Shown here: piece after piece, positions 46,407-55,641 of the stretch
Layout: every line of letters begins with the position of its first letter
Numbering within the stretch: position 1 is the stretch's first letter
NCBI RefSeq assembly: GCF_020539505.1
Contig: NZ_JACDXW010000003.1
Location: forward strand, 124,001-188,000
Direction: 5' to 3'
DNA length: 64,000 nucleotides
Source of the DNA: Mesopusillimonas faecipullorum
GTDB taxonomy: Bacteria > Pseudomonadota > Gammaproteobacteria > Burkholderiales > Burkholderiaceae_B
Program-made: the position numbers and the translations under genes
The notes under the pieces: model-generated
Seen by the model: the letters and a program-made list of their open reading frames with translations, nothing else
Told to the model about the DNA's origin: nothing
Databases searched by the model: none

Positions 46407-47081
46407 TTATGGCTGAACGGCGTACAGGAAAAGCTCTACGCGCCGGTTCATGGCTCGGCCTTCGGCGGTATTGTTGTCTCCCACCGGCGTGTTGGGGCCG
46501 CGCCCTTCTATCATCATGCGACCCGAGTTGACGCCACGGCTTTCCAGATAGTGGGTGACCGCTAATGCACGCTGCTCGGACAGGCGTTGATTCACCTGGG
46601 CCGTACCGGTGCTGTCAGTATGGCCAATCGCCTTGGCACGCAACTCGGGATGCTGCACCAGTGCCTTGGATACGCTGTCCAGCACGGGGAGAAGCTCGGG
46701 CTTCAAGGCGGATTTACCAGTGTCAAACGAGACATTGCTAGGTATGTTGACCTTGAGCGTGCCGTCTGGCATTTCGATGACGTCTATGCCCAAGCTGGAC
46801 GCACCCGACTGCTGAACGTCTTTTTTGATGCCTTGCCAGTTGTAGCCGACGATACCGCCCGCTACCGCCCCTATGCCGGCCCCTATCAAGGCTGCTTTGC
46901 TGCTGTCGCCTATGATGGCCCCAAGGCCTGCCCCCACTGCGGCGCCCGCACCGGCCCCGGTGGCGGTACGCCCGCCTGTGCCCATATTCCCCATGGTTTC
47001 GTTTACGCTTGCGCAGCCTGCGAACAATGCGACTGCGCACAGGCCGGCTGCCAACTTACTCACATGCAAAGACGGTTTCAT
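46407..47081 (-). CDS. OmpA-family lipoprotein
   Basis: 224 residues. Lipobox ending at Cys23 (LFAGC), a Gly/Ala-rich membrane-like region with glycine-zipper repeats (GAGAGAAVGAGLGAIIGD, GAGIGAVAGGIVGY) at about 40-85, then a C-terminal OmpA peptidoglycan-binding domain (VSFDTGKSALKPELL, GHTDSTG, NQRLSEQRA, NRRVELF). It probably links outer membrane to peptidoglycan. GAGGAG before the ATG. Function beyond that unknown. Confidence 0.92.
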   Translation of the reverse strand: MKPSLHVSKLAAGLCAVALFAGCASVNETMGNMGTGGRTATGAGAGAAVGAGLGAIIGDSSKAALIGAGIGAVAGGIVGYNWQGIKKDVQQSGASSLGIDVIEMPDGTLKVNIPSNVSFDTGKSALKPELLPVLDSVSKALVQHPELRAKAIGHTDSTGTAQVNQRLSEQRALAVTHYLESRGVNSGRMMIEGRGPNTPVGDNNTAEGRAMNRRVELFLYAVQP

Positions 47082-47179
47082 GTTTACTCCTCATTAGACG
47101 GCGCTAAGCTTGCGTCGGACAGGGAACATGCTAGCAAGAGGCGGCGCCCACTATTGTTACTTATTATTTCTTGGCAGCA

Positions 47180-48196
47180 CTAATGTGCATAACTCAGCCG
47201 TCCTTCCAGCCTGCGACTGTAGCGCGACATCCCAAAGCAAAAGATGAAGTAAATGGCCGCAATGAACACATAAGCTTCCAGGCTATAGCTTTGCCACTGG
47301 GCATCAGCCACCGCAGCCTTAGCCGCTTGAGTCAGGTCGAATAAGCCGATGACGACAACCAGAGAGGTGTCTTTGAACAATGAGATGAAGATGCCCGTCA
47401 GAGGTCCGATGACCGCGCTTAAAGCCTGAGGCAACACGACAAACCGCATCTGCTGCCAATACCCCAGCCCCAGTGCCGAGGCACTGGCATATTGCCCTTT
47501 AGGCACACCCTGCAAACCGCCACGCACAGTCTCGGCAATATAGGCCGCCACAAACATCACAATGGCCAATTGCGCGCGCAGCAGCTTATCGACCTCCCAA
47601 CCAGCAGGCAAAAACAAGGGGAACATGACAGACGCCATGAACAACAGGCTGATCAGAGGCACGCCTCGTATCAACTCTATGTAGATCACACACAAGGCCT
47701 TTACTACAGGCATTTGCGAGCGGCGCCCTAGCGCCAGCACCACGCCAAGCGGAAACGCCAACGCTATACCAAAGGTGGCGAGAATCAAGGTCAGGGGCAA
47801 GCCGCCCCATAAGCGGTTCTCTATAAAAGGCATGCCCAGTACGCCGCCCCACATCAACAAAGCGACGGCTGCCAGCACGAGCACCCACACCCATAGCAAC
47901 CAGGGTTTCCAAAACCTTCGGGCCGCCGATAACAGCACCACTCCTATCAAGAGCACGCAAGCGATCAGAGGCCGCCATTGCTGGTCATAAGGGTATAAAC
48001 CAAACAAAATCAGCCGATACTTGTCGGCGATGAACTCCCAACGCGCACCGAACAACAACCATTCGAGTACCGGCGGCACCACGACCAGCAAGCCGCCTAA
48101 CACCAAGACCGACATCAAAGCCGAAAAAGGCGTGGCAAACCATTGCCTGAGCCAAGCCCAGCGACTGACGCGAGAACGGATGGCAGGCTTAGCCAT
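47180..48196 (-). CDS. Polar amino-acid ABC transporter permease (AapM-like)
   Basis: 338 residues, HisM/GlnP-type permease with the EAA loop (PKGQYASASALGLGYWQQMRFVVLPQAL) and about eight helices, three before the core domain, as in AapM. It partners with the gene upstream, overlapping it by 8 bp. No binding protein or ATPase of the aapJQMP set is nearby. Confidence 0.88.
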   Translation of the reverse strand: MAKPAIRSRVSRWAWLRQWFATPFSALMSVLVLGGLLVVVPPVLEWLLFGARWEFIADKYRLILFGLYPYDQQWRPLIACVLLIGVVLLSAARRFWKPWLLWVWVLVLAAVALLMWGGVLGMPFIENRLWGGLPLTLILATFGIALAFPLGVVLALGRRSQMPVVKALCVIYIELIRGVPLISLLFMASVMFPLFLPAGWEVDKLLRAQLAIVMFVAAYIAETVRGGLQGVPKGQYASASALGLGYWQQMRFVVLPQALSAVIGPLTGIFISLFKDTSLVVVIGLFDLTQAAKAAVADAQWQSYSLEAYVFIAAIYFIFCFGMSRYSRRLEGRLSYAH

Positions 48197-49229
48197 TACG
48201 CATGCCCCTCCGCGTCAAGCGATGGTTATAAAGATTCATCAACGCCGAGATCGTCAAGCTGACGGTCAGATAGGCCGCCATGATGATCAATACCCCTTCA
48301 ACCGCTTGCCCCGTTTGGAGAATGCCCGTGTTAACCACCGACACCAAATCGGGATAGCCGATAGCCACCGCCAGTGAGCTGTTCTTGGTGAGGTTAAGGT
48401 ACTGGCTGGTCATGGGTGGCACGATGATGCGCAAGGCTTGAGGTAAAACAATGGTGCGCAGTACCTGGTGCTGCGTAAGACCCAAAGCCACGCCGGCTTG
48501 CCACTGCCCCCTGCCCACAGCCTGCACCCCCGCCCGTACGATTTCAGCCATGAAGGCCGCGGTGTACAGCACCAGCCCCATCAGCAAGGCAGCCAATTCT
48601 GGGCTGATCGTCAGGCCACCCACAAAGTTGAAGCCTTCCAGCACGGGAGTCTGCCACGACCACCCTGCCCACCACGCTTGGCCGCCCTCGTGCACGGGCC
48701 AGGGCAAATGCATGCCGCGGTTGGAAAGAAACACGCCGGCAAGGGGTTCCCAGGCGTGACGGGGGCGCGGCAAAGTTTCGGTAAAAAGGGCATACCAGAA
48801 GAACAGCTGCAACAGCAGGGGGATATTGCGTATGAGCTCTATATAGGCCCCCGCTACGCCCGTCAGCAGGCTGTTGCGCGCCAGCCTGGCCAAACCGATG
48901 GCAACGCCCAGCAAGGTTGCCAGCACGGCCCCCAAGGCTGAGACAAACAAGGTGTTGACCAAGCCCACGCTGATGGCGCGCAAGTACGTATCGGTGGGGG
49001 AGTAGGGAATCAAAGACTCGCCTATGGCAAAGCCGGCTTCTTCTTCCAGAAAACCAAAACCTGTTGCCACACGCCGTGCCGCCAGATTGTCGAACAGCGT
49101 AGAAACCAAAAATGCCGCCACACCAACGACGGTGAGCAGCAATAACACTTGCCAGACTACCGCGCGCGCATTCGTATCCGAACGGCGGGGCGGGCGGCGC
49201 TGCGAACGAGAATCGCTAGGCGTAGACAT
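48189..49229 (-). CDS. Polar amino-acid ABC transporter permease (AapQ-like)
   Basis: 346 residues from the ATG at 49229; a GTG at 49268 is also possible and neither has a clear ribosome site. AapQ pattern: one N-terminal helix, a long periplasmic loop (about 55-90), then the permease core with the EAA loop (GRGQWQAGVALGLTQHQVLRTIVLPQALR). It should form the membrane channel with the adjacent AapM-like protein for glutamate/aspartate-type amino acids; the partners must be encoded elsewhere. Confidence 0.88.
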   Translation of the reverse strand: MSTPSDSRSQRRPPRRSDTNARAVVWQVLLLLTVVGVAAFLVSTLFDNLAARRVATGFGFLEEEAGFAIGESLIPYSPTDTYLRAISVGLVNTLFVSALGAVLATLLGVAIGLARLARNSLLTGVAGAYIELIRNIPLLLQLFFWYALFTETLPRPRHAWEPLAGVFLSNRGMHLPWPVHEGGQAWWAGWSWQTPVLEGFNFVGGLTISPELAALLMGLVLYTAAFMAEIVRAGVQAVGRGQWQAGVALGLTQHQVLRTIVLPQALRIIVPPMTSQYLNLTKNSSLAVAIGYPDLVSVVNTGILQTGQAVEGVLIIMAAYLTVSLTISALMNLYNHRLTRRGMRNG

Positions 49230-49343
49230 GAAAAGGCAAAGGAGAAACAACAAGAAATCCTCGGGCACGATATCATATCCATGCCCCTACGGACGTACGC
49301 CGTCTACGCCTGAAGGGCCTTGCAACGCAGCGCTCCAATACCC

Positions 49344-50015
49344 ATGATCGAGTTCCAACACGTCTTCAAAGCCTATGGCCGCAGCAAGAACATCCTGGCA
49401 GACATCAATTTCAATGTCGACCCGGGTGAGTTCGTCTTCATTTCGGGGCCGTCAGGCGCCGGCAAGTCAACGCTGCTTAAACTGATTGGCGGCCTCGAAC
49501 CACCCAGCCGCGGCGCCGTCTTCGTCAATCGCCAACGCGTCGATAAACTGCCGGCCCGAGAGCGCCCTTATCTGCGCCGTGCCGTAGGCATCATTTTGCA
49601 AGACACCCATCTGCTGTTCGATCGCAACGCCACGCAAAACGTCATGTTGCCCCTGGCCATCATGGGTCTGGATACTCGCGCCGCCGCCGCCCGAGCGCGG
49701 GCGGCACTAGACAAAGTCGGCCTGGCCGGCAAAGAAGATCTGAACCCTGTGGAAATGTCGGGAGGCGAGCAACAACGGCTGGCGATTGCACGCGCCATCG
49801 TCAACCGCCCCACCATTTTGATTGCAGACGAGCCCACCGCCAACCTTGATCAAGAAAGCGCGCGTCGCATTATGGATGTCTTTCGCGACTTCAATCAGGT
49901 GGGGGTCACCACACTGATCGCCTCACACGACCGCCCCCTCATGGCCCGCTACGCCAACCGCACCTTGCATATCGATGCAGGACGATTCTCGGATTCGTCG
50001 GGAGTCACGCCATGA
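49344..50015 (+). CDS. ftsE: Cell division ATP-binding protein FtsE
   Basis: 223 residues from the ATG at 49344 (MIEFQHVFKAYG). Walker A GPSGAGKST near 36-44, signature MSGGEQQR, Walker B ILIADEPTANLD. With FtsX it forms the ABC complex that activates cell-wall hydrolases at the septum through EnvC, which is also in this window (57.2 kb). Overlaps ftsX by 4 bp. Confidence 0.95.
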   Translation: MIEFQHVFKAYGRSKNILADINFNVDPGEFVFISGPSGAGKSTLLKLIGGLEPPSRGAVFVNRQRVDKLPARERPYLRRAVGIILQDTHLLFDRNATQNVMLPLAIMGLDTRAAAARARAALDKVGLAGKEDLNPVEMSGGEQQRLAIARAIVNRPTILIADEPTANLDQESARRIMDVFRDFNQVGVTTLIASHDRPLMARYANRTLHIDAGRFSDSSGVTP

Positions 50016-50920
50016 AGCGCTGGCTGCGACAACATCGGTACGCGCTCGCCATTGCCGTGCGCCGCCTACTGGCCCAACCTTTTTCCTCGCTATCCAATCT
50101 GCTGGCTATCGCCCTGGCATTGTCAGTGCCCATCGTGGGTACGGCCATCCTGCTGGCGGCCCAACCCGTGGCACGCGAGGTATCGGTTTCGCCCGAGATC
50201 ACCCTATTCATGAAGCGTGACGCCCCTACCGATGCCGTCAACGACATCAATAGCAAGTTGCGCAACGAGTTTTCAGACGACGTCGTCGACACTCGTATCG
50301 TGACGCGCCAGCAAGCTTATAAAACTCTGCAGCGCAACCCCAACTGGGCTGATGCGCTTTCGGTGCTGCCCGAGAACCCCCTGCCTGACTCCATCGTCGT
50401 TACGCTGGCCGAAAGCGCCAATCTGGCCAGCCGAGCCGACACCTTGGTCAAGACCTGGCGCGAGTGGTCCAGCGTCGACCTGGTCCAGCACGACAGCGCC
50501 TGGGTACAAAGGCTAGAGGCCCTTTTGCGATTTGTACGCATAGGGCTGGGGCTGCTGGCATTGGGGGTCGCCTTGGTCGTGCTGGCAACCGTGTTCAATA
50601 CCGTGCGCATGCAGGCCCTGGCGCAACGCGAAGAAATCGCCGTCGCCCGCCTGGTGGGGGCCACCGAATCCTTTGTGCGACGCCCTTTTCTGTATTTAGG
50701 GGCGCTCATAGGGCTATTGGCCAGCCTGGTCGCCATAGGCTTAAGCGCGCTGGCACTATCGCCACTTAATGCGGCACTGGCACAACTGGCTCGAAGCTAC
50801 GGTTCCCAACTGGCTTTGCAATTACCCAACGGCGCCAGCCTGGCCCTGGCCACCCTGGCTGTAGTCATATTGGGGGCTATTTCCGCGCTGTGGTCGGTCA
50901 ACCGCAACACCCGGTTCTGA
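50012..50920 (+). CDS. ftsX: Cell division protein FtsX
   Basis: 302 residues: N-terminal helix (about 30-50), a periplasmic domain (52-160) that in E. coli binds EnvC, then three helices typical of FtsX. The start overlaps the ftsE stop; the mutY start overlaps its stop (TGATG). No rpoH follows, unlike E. coli. Confidence 0.94.
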   Translation: MKRWLRQHRYALAIAVRRLLAQPFSSLSNLLAIALALSVPIVGTAILLAAQPVAREVSVSPEITLFMKRDAPTDAVNDINSKLRNEFSDDVVDTRIVTRQQAYKTLQRNPNWADALSVLPENPLPDSIVVTLAESANLASRADTLVKTWREWSSVDLVQHDSAWVQRLEALLRFVRIGLGLLALGVALVVLATVFNTVRMQALAQREEIAVARLVGATESFVRRPFLYLGALIGLLASLVAIGLSALALSPLNAALAQLARSYGSQLALQLPNGASLALATLAVVILGAISALWSVNRNTRF

Positions 50921-52008
50921 TGCCTGCTCTCTCTCTTGCATCGACGGCGGGGTTTGCGCAAACCGTCGTAGCCTGGCAGCGTGTGTACGGGCGGCACGAC
51001 CTACCTTGGCAAGGCACGCGTGACCCTTATCGCATCTGGCTGTCTGAAATCATGCTGCAACAGACCCAGGTCGCCACGGTTATCGCTTACTACACGCGCT
51101 TTCTCGAACGTTTCCCCGATGTTCAGGCCTTGGCTGCCGCCACCCAAGACGAAGTCATGCCTTACTGGGCCGGCTTGGGTTATTACGCCCGCGCTCGCAA
51201 CCTGCATCGCTGCGCGCAAATAGTCTGCGAGCAATGGCAAGGGCGCTTTCCTACCAACCCCGAAGACCTTCAACAACTGCCGGGCATTGGGCGCTCTACC
51301 GCTGCAGCCATCGCTGCTTTTTCGACCGGCATGCGCACGCCCATTCTGGATGGCAACGTCAAACGCGTATTCGCCCGCTACTTTAGCTTTCGCGAACACC
51401 CTGGGCTGCGCCTGGTGGAACAACGCATGTGGGCCTTGGCCGAAGACATCGTGGCTCAAGGGCCCGCCGACTTGGACATGGTTGCCTACACCCAAGGCAT
51501 GATGGATCTGGGCGCCAGCCTGTGCTCTCGGGGCAAGCCGCAATGCGATGCCTGTCCGCTAGCGCAGGGATGCCAGGCGCGCGCAGACGGCACCCAGCAT
51601 CTGATACCCGCCCCTAAGCCCCGTAAGGCCATACCCGAACGCGAATGCCATGTCTTGATTCTTGAGAACGCACAAGCCGTACTGCTTCAACGCCGTCCTT
51701 CCAGCGGCATCTGGGGCGGGCTCTGGACCCTACCGCAATTCGACACCGAAGCCGAGTTACAGCAAGCCTGTAGGCACTACGGCTTGGCATGCGCCAAAGA
51801 CCGCCGTATGGCCAGCATGGTCCATGTGTTTACTCATTTCAAATTGACCATCACCCCCTGGCATTTAACCAATGCCTCAGTAGTAACAGAGCCGGCAGCA
51901 GACCAGCAATGGGCCGCGCTTTCCCGCTTACCGAGTGTGGCGCTGCCCGCCCCCATCAAAAAACTGCTGGAAGGCCTTTACCCTACTCATGGCACTCAGC
52001 TGCTGTAA
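50920..52008 (+). CDS. mutY: A/G-specific adenine glycosylase MutY
   Basis: 362 residues from the ATG at 50920. HhH-GPD DNA glycosylase with SEIMLQQTQVATV (catalytic Glu43), LPGIGRSTAAAI and DGNVKRV, the [4Fe-4S] pattern C-x6-C-x2-C-x5-C (CSRGKPQCDACPLAQGC), and a C-terminal Nudix-like 8-oxoG recognition domain. It removes A opposite 8-oxoG. Confidence 0.96.
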   Translation: MPALSLASTAGFAQTVVAWQRVYGRHDLPWQGTRDPYRIWLSEIMLQQTQVATVIAYYTRFLERFPDVQALAAATQDEVMPYWAGLGYYARARNLHRCAQIVCEQWQGRFPTNPEDLQQLPGIGRSTAAAIAAFSTGMRTPILDGNVKRVFARYFSFREHPGLRLVEQRMWALAEDIVAQGPADLDMVAYTQGMMDLGASLCSRGKPQCDACPLAQGCQARADGTQHLIPAPKPRKAIPERECHVLILENAQAVLLQRRPSSGIWGGLWTLPQFDTEAELQQACRHYGLACAKDRRMASMVHVFTHFKLTITPWHLTNASVVTEPAADQQWAALSRLPSVALPAPIKKLLEGLYPTHGTQLL

Positions 52009-52045
52009 GCACTATGGGCGTAAATGGTTTTGCGGTTCGTTAAGC

Positions 52046-52082
52046 CTGTTAGGCAAGCCGGTCTAAGCCTCTTGCCTAACAG
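52046..52082. repeat. 11-bp perfect inverted repeat between mutY and the convergent gene
   Basis: CTGTTAGGCAA and TTGCCTAACAG with a 15-base loop. It may terminate both converging transcripts, but neither strand has a T run, so the role is uncertain. Confidence 0.6.
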
Positions 52083-52085
52083 AAC

Positions 52086-52733
52086 CTACTCCTCACTCTG
52101 CTTTAAAACCACCGCATTGTTAAGCCTATAAATCAAGCCTTGCGGGTCGTTTTTAACCAGTTGGAACTGCCCCCTGACTGTCGCCGTTCCGCCCTGAGCC
52201 AGAACAAAGTCTTTGGTGTTGACCTCGACAAGCCCAGTAGGGGTGGGCGGTTCGCACTCGGCACATATAAAGGCGTGATCGCTCAGCAAAAACTGCTTGC
52301 TGGGTTTGCCGGCTTCCGCTGTCGGAGTCACAAACCCAACGATAGACAAGGTCTTGCCATCCAACTCCAATACCGAGGGCAAGAAGGTCGCCTGGGACTG
52401 GCTGCCCTTGCGTACCACCATCGCCCTGGCCAACTCTCCCCAAAGCACGACATCGCTGGGGGCATCTTTGTAGGCGTCGGCACTGAGAGGCGTGGCTTCG
52501 TGGTGATGCCCATGGGCATGATCATCCTCGCCATGTGTGTGAGCATGCTCATGCGCCTTCCGAATGTGGACTTGCTGCGCAGGGTTGGCGTCGTCGGCCT
52601 TAGCCGGCGCAACAAGCATAAGCACAGAAAAAGCGACGAGGCCAAGCACACTGCCCCCGGCAACCGCAGGGGGCGCGCTCGACCTTCCGCCTATTTTGGA
52701 TGCATATCCAAAATACCGGGAAAGTCGAGCCAT
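52086..52733 (-). CDS. His-rich periplasmic protein with DUF3299-like domain
   Basis: 215 residues. Signal peptide with a long N-region, hydrophobic core about 27-42 and cleavage near AKA|DD (46). A metal-binding stretch follows at 61-79 (HEHAHTHGEDDHAHGHHHE). The C-terminal half (LDGKTLSIVGFVTPT, QFLLSDHAFICAECEPPTPTGLVEV) resembles DUF3299. It begins 2 bp after the amidohydrolase gene, so they form an operon. The His-rich segment suggests zinc, nickel or copper binding; function unknown. Confidence 0.75.
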   Translation of the reverse strand: MARLSRYFGYASKIGGRSSAPPAVAGGSVLGLVAFSVLMLVAPAKADDANPAQQVHIRKAHEHAHTHGEDDHAHGHHHEATPLSADAYKDAPSDVVLWGELARAMVVRKGSQSQATFLPSVLELDGKTLSIVGFVTPTAEAGKPSKQFLLSDHAFICAECEPPTPTGLVEVNTKDFVLAQGGTATVRGQFQLVKNDPQGLIYRLNNAVVLKQSEE

Positions 52734-52735
52734 GC

Positions 52736-54598
52736 TTACAGCTCCTCGCCAGAGGTGTAAACCTCTTTGCCATCCACATAAGTACGAACCGCGTGCAGAT
52801 CTTCCAGAGCTTCATCGGAAATCGTCATGAAGTCTTCGGACAGCACGACGAAGTCAGCCACTTTGTCGGCCTCTATCGAACCTTTCATATCGCTTTCTTC
52901 GGTCAGGTCAGCGTAGTAGTTGGTAAACAAACGCAGTCCGGTCTCACGCGACAAACGTTGGTCTTTGCCACCACCTTCCACACCATCGCCGTAGACACCA
53001 TCGGTAATGGTGTCACGCGTGATGAAATGGTACATGGCCCAGAACGGGTTGGTTGGAATCACCGAAGAGTCGGTCCCTCCCGAAGTTTGCAGGCCGGCAT
53101 CCAGGAAGTTCTTGACCGGTGTGATCTGCGAAGCGCGCCACATGCCAAGATAGCGTTTAAGCACCGGTGCGGCCAAGTACAGGTGATCTTGTGCCGACAT
53201 GCTGATGTTCAAAGCCTTCAACCGTGGAAGCTGGTCATCCCGCACAACGAAACCGTGCTCGACCGCCCAAGGGTGCTCTGTACTGAAAGGCTTTTGCGCA
53301 TTCGCCGCTTCATAGGCCTCCAAAGCGATGTCCATCGCTGCATCACCCACAGCATGCACAGACATACGCCATCCCGCCAGATTCCAATCGGTGGCGACTT
53401 TGTTGATAGCTTCCTGCGCAAACAGCGGCGTCCCAACATACCCATCAGGTTGTCCCGGTGGATTGTCGTAGGGCACGCTCATGTAACCGCCTTCGAAGCC
53501 GCCATCCAGCCCCACCTTGATCCCCCAGGTTTGCATCCATTCGTCTCTGTCATTGGGGCCAATATTAGCCGCCTCCAACTCTTCCAAGGTAGGCCCACGA
53601 AACAGCACGCTATAACGCACGGTGGATTTGCCCGCATCCGCCAGCGCCTTCAGGTCTTGATACGCTTGAATGCTGGTTCCGGGAATACGGATGTTGGTCA
53701 AACCATACGAGTTGATGACCTTTTGCTCAGCAAGAATATTGGCTTGCCGCTCTTCAGCATTGCGCGCTGGGCGAGCCGTCGATTTCAGGCTGGGGTTAAC
53801 AATGCCGGGGGTATAGCCTGCCTGCTGGTTTCTGGCGCCATTCACAATTTCACCCGTCAACTCACCTTCGTGGGCTGCCGCGCCGGGAATACTTGCCGCT
53901 TGCGCGGCATTGATCTTAGGTAGCGAACCATCAGGCGGCGGCAGGGTGTTTTCGTCGTAACCCCATAGCGCCAGCGCTGATTCGCTAAGAAAATAACTGT
54001 GTCCGCCTCGTTTCAATACGACGACACACCCAGGTGCGGCTGCCTCGAGCTCGTAGGCAAAGGGCGTGCGCTGCTCGGTAAGCTGTGCCTCATGCCAATC
54101 CGCATTAGAGACGAACATGGTGCGCTCACCCGTTGCTGGGTCCGTAGCGGCGCAATCCAAGCCAGAGTTCTGCACGTATTCGGTCACCGCATCGAACAGC
54201 TCCTGAAGGTTGCGCACCTTTCCTGCGGAGAGATCCAAGCCGATATCCATACCCACTGCAGCATGGAAATGGTTGTCGGACATACCGGGAATAACCGTAC
54301 GGCCTTTCAGATCGGTAACCTGGGTTTTGTCGCCCACGTAGCGCTGAATGTCTTCTTTCGTACCTACCGCCACGAACTTGCCATCGCTGACAGCAAAAGC
54401 CTCGGCAATGTTGAAGTCGGCATCCACCGTCAGGACCTTACCATTGGTGTAAACCGCATCCGCAGCGGAAACCGATGGCGGCGGCGTGGGCGCGGGGTCG
54501 CTGCTGGAGTCGCCATCGCCCCCACAGGCCGCCAGCAAGGCTGACGATACCGCAACCGCCAGCCAGGCTTTTCTAAAGACCAATACGTTCTGCTTCAT
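52736..54598 (-). CDS. Amidohydrolase (YtcJ-like), lipoprotein
   Basis: 620 residues. Lipobox LLAAC with Cys25, then an amidohydrolase-3 domain: metal site NHFHAAVG (HxH type) near 110, SVHAVGDAAMD near 405, WAVEHGFVV and GGTDSSV (catalytic Asp) near 500. Such enzymes hydrolyse amides or similar bonds; the substrate cannot be told. Its export to the envelope is unusual for the family, most of which are cytoplasmic. A strong AAGGAGGAG precedes the start. The base composition looks lower in G+C than its neighbours by eye, a hint of acquisition. Confidence 0.85.
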   Translation of the reverse strand: MKQNVLVFRKAWLAVAVSSALLAACGGDGDSSSDPAPTPPPSVSAADAVYTNGKVLTVDADFNIAEAFAVSDGKFVAVGTKEDIQRYVGDKTQVTDLKGRTVIPGMSDNHFHAAVGMDIGLDLSAGKVRNLQELFDAVTEYVQNSGLDCAATDPATGERTMFVSNADWHEAQLTEQRTPFAYELEAAAPGCVVVLKRGGHSYFLSESALALWGYDENTLPPPDGSLPKINAAQAASIPGAAAHEGELTGEIVNGARNQQAGYTPGIVNPSLKSTARPARNAEERQANILAEQKVINSYGLTNIRIPGTSIQAYQDLKALADAGKSTVRYSVLFRGPTLEELEAANIGPNDRDEWMQTWGIKVGLDGGFEGGYMSVPYDNPPGQPDGYVGTPLFAQEAINKVATDWNLAGWRMSVHAVGDAAMDIALEAYEAANAQKPFSTEHPWAVEHGFVVRDDQLPRLKALNISMSAQDHLYLAAPVLKRYLGMWRASQITPVKNFLDAGLQTSGGTDSSVIPTNPFWAMYHFITRDTITDGVYGDGVEGGGKDQRLSRETGLRLFTNYYADLTEESDMKGSIEADKVADFVVLSEDFMTISDEALEDLHAVRTYVDGKEVYTSGEEL

Positions 54599-54888
54599 TT
54601 TGTGCTCCTCCTTAAGATTCGTTGAATCCTAAAGGAAGCAACTGCTTTCCACACTGAGGAAAACCCCAGCAGCGCATGTCCAGTATTTGTGAACAAAGCA
54701 AGAAACCGCATAAGGCCAATCCTGTATCCACTGATGCAAACTTGGTGCTCAGCCGCAACTTTATTGGCTTTAACGCGAAACGCACGCAGGCGTCGGCTAA
54801 GTCAGGTTTGTGACTTGTCGGCTCAAAGTTCGGAAAACAGGGGGTAGGTAAAAAACAGTAAGCAGAATAAACTTTTGGTTTTAAAGGC
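54599..54888. other. 290-bp gene-free region upstream of the amidohydrolase
   Basis: AT-richer than the flanks. It holds the ribosome site of the amidohydrolase gene, a small inverted repeat GATTC-GTT-GAATC at 54616-54628 in its leader, and no convincing gene. The promoter should lie here but no clear -35/-10 pair was identified. Confidence 0.5.
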
Positions 54889-55641
54889 TTATGCCCTATG
54901 CCCACAAACCGGGCAAGCTGGGTCGCGCCCAAAACGCACGTCGTGCCAGCGCATGCTCAAGGCATCGACTGATAAAAGCCGCCCAACCAGCAGCTGCCCC
55001 ATACCGGTGATCAGCTTGATGGCCTCTGCCGCTTGCGTGCTGCCTACGATACCCACCAAGGGGCCCAGTACACCGGTAGTCGCGCAGCTGATTTCTTCCG
55101 CTTCGTCTGCCTCGGGAAAGAGACAGTGATAGCAAGGCGAGGACGGGTCTCGCAGATCGTAGACACTGATCTGCCCCGCAAAGCGTATGGCCGCGCCGGA
55201 CACCAGGGGCTTGCCATGCTTGACACAAGCCCGATTGATGGCGTGTCGAGTGGCAAAGTTGTCGCAGCAGTCCAGCACCAGGTCGGCCTGGGCCACTGCG
55301 GCATCCAGCTCGTCATCGAGCAGCCGGAAAGTGAGGGTTTCGACCTGAATGGAAGGATTGATAGCCAAGAGGGCCTCACGACCGGACTCGGCCTTGTAGA
55401 CACCCAGCCTGGCTGTGGTGTGAAGTATCTGACGCTGCAGGTTGCTGATTTCAACGACATCGTCGTCAGCCAGCATCAAATGCCCGACCCCGGCGGCAGC
55501 CAGATACAGCGCGGCAGGGGCACCCAGCCCCCCTGCCCCAACAATCAACACCTTGGCTGCTAACAGTCTTTCCTGCCCTTCGATACCCAGTTCGTCGAGC
55601 AGGATGTGCCGCGCATAGCGCAGCAGCTGATCATCGTTCAT
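54889..55641 (-). CDS. moeB: Molybdopterin-synthase adenylyltransferase (HesA/MoeB/ThiF family)
   Basis: 250 residues, E1-like ATP-binding fold with GAGGLGAPAALYLAAAGVG, the RQILHT loop and two CxxC zinc motifs (CYHC, CPVC). It adenylates the C-terminus of MoaD for sulfur transfer; ThiF-type use on ThiS is possible as many relatives serve both. Start overlaps the ctpA stop by 4 bp. Confidence 0.88.
   Translation of the reverse strand: MNDDQLLRYARHILLDELGIEGQERLLAAKVLIVGAGGLGAPAALYLAAAGVGHLMLADDDVVEISNLQRQILHTTARLGVYKAESGREALLAINPSIQVETLTFRLLDDELDAAVAQADLVLDCCDNFATRHAINRACVKHGKPLVSGAAIRFAGQISVYDLRDPSSPCYHCLFPEADEAEEISCATTGVLGPLVGIVGSTQAAEAIKLITGMGQLLVGRLLSVDALSMRWHDVRFGRDPACPVCGHRA

Noticed and set aside
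46587-47183. Plus-strand gene opposite the OmpA-like lipoprotein
   Set aside because: Cys- and Gly-rich translation is the mirror of the glycine-zipper region; no start context.
54612-54932. Small minus-strand gene before the amidohydrolase
   Set aside because: Low-complexity translation with no domain, overlapping the 3' end of moeB, and no ribosome site.
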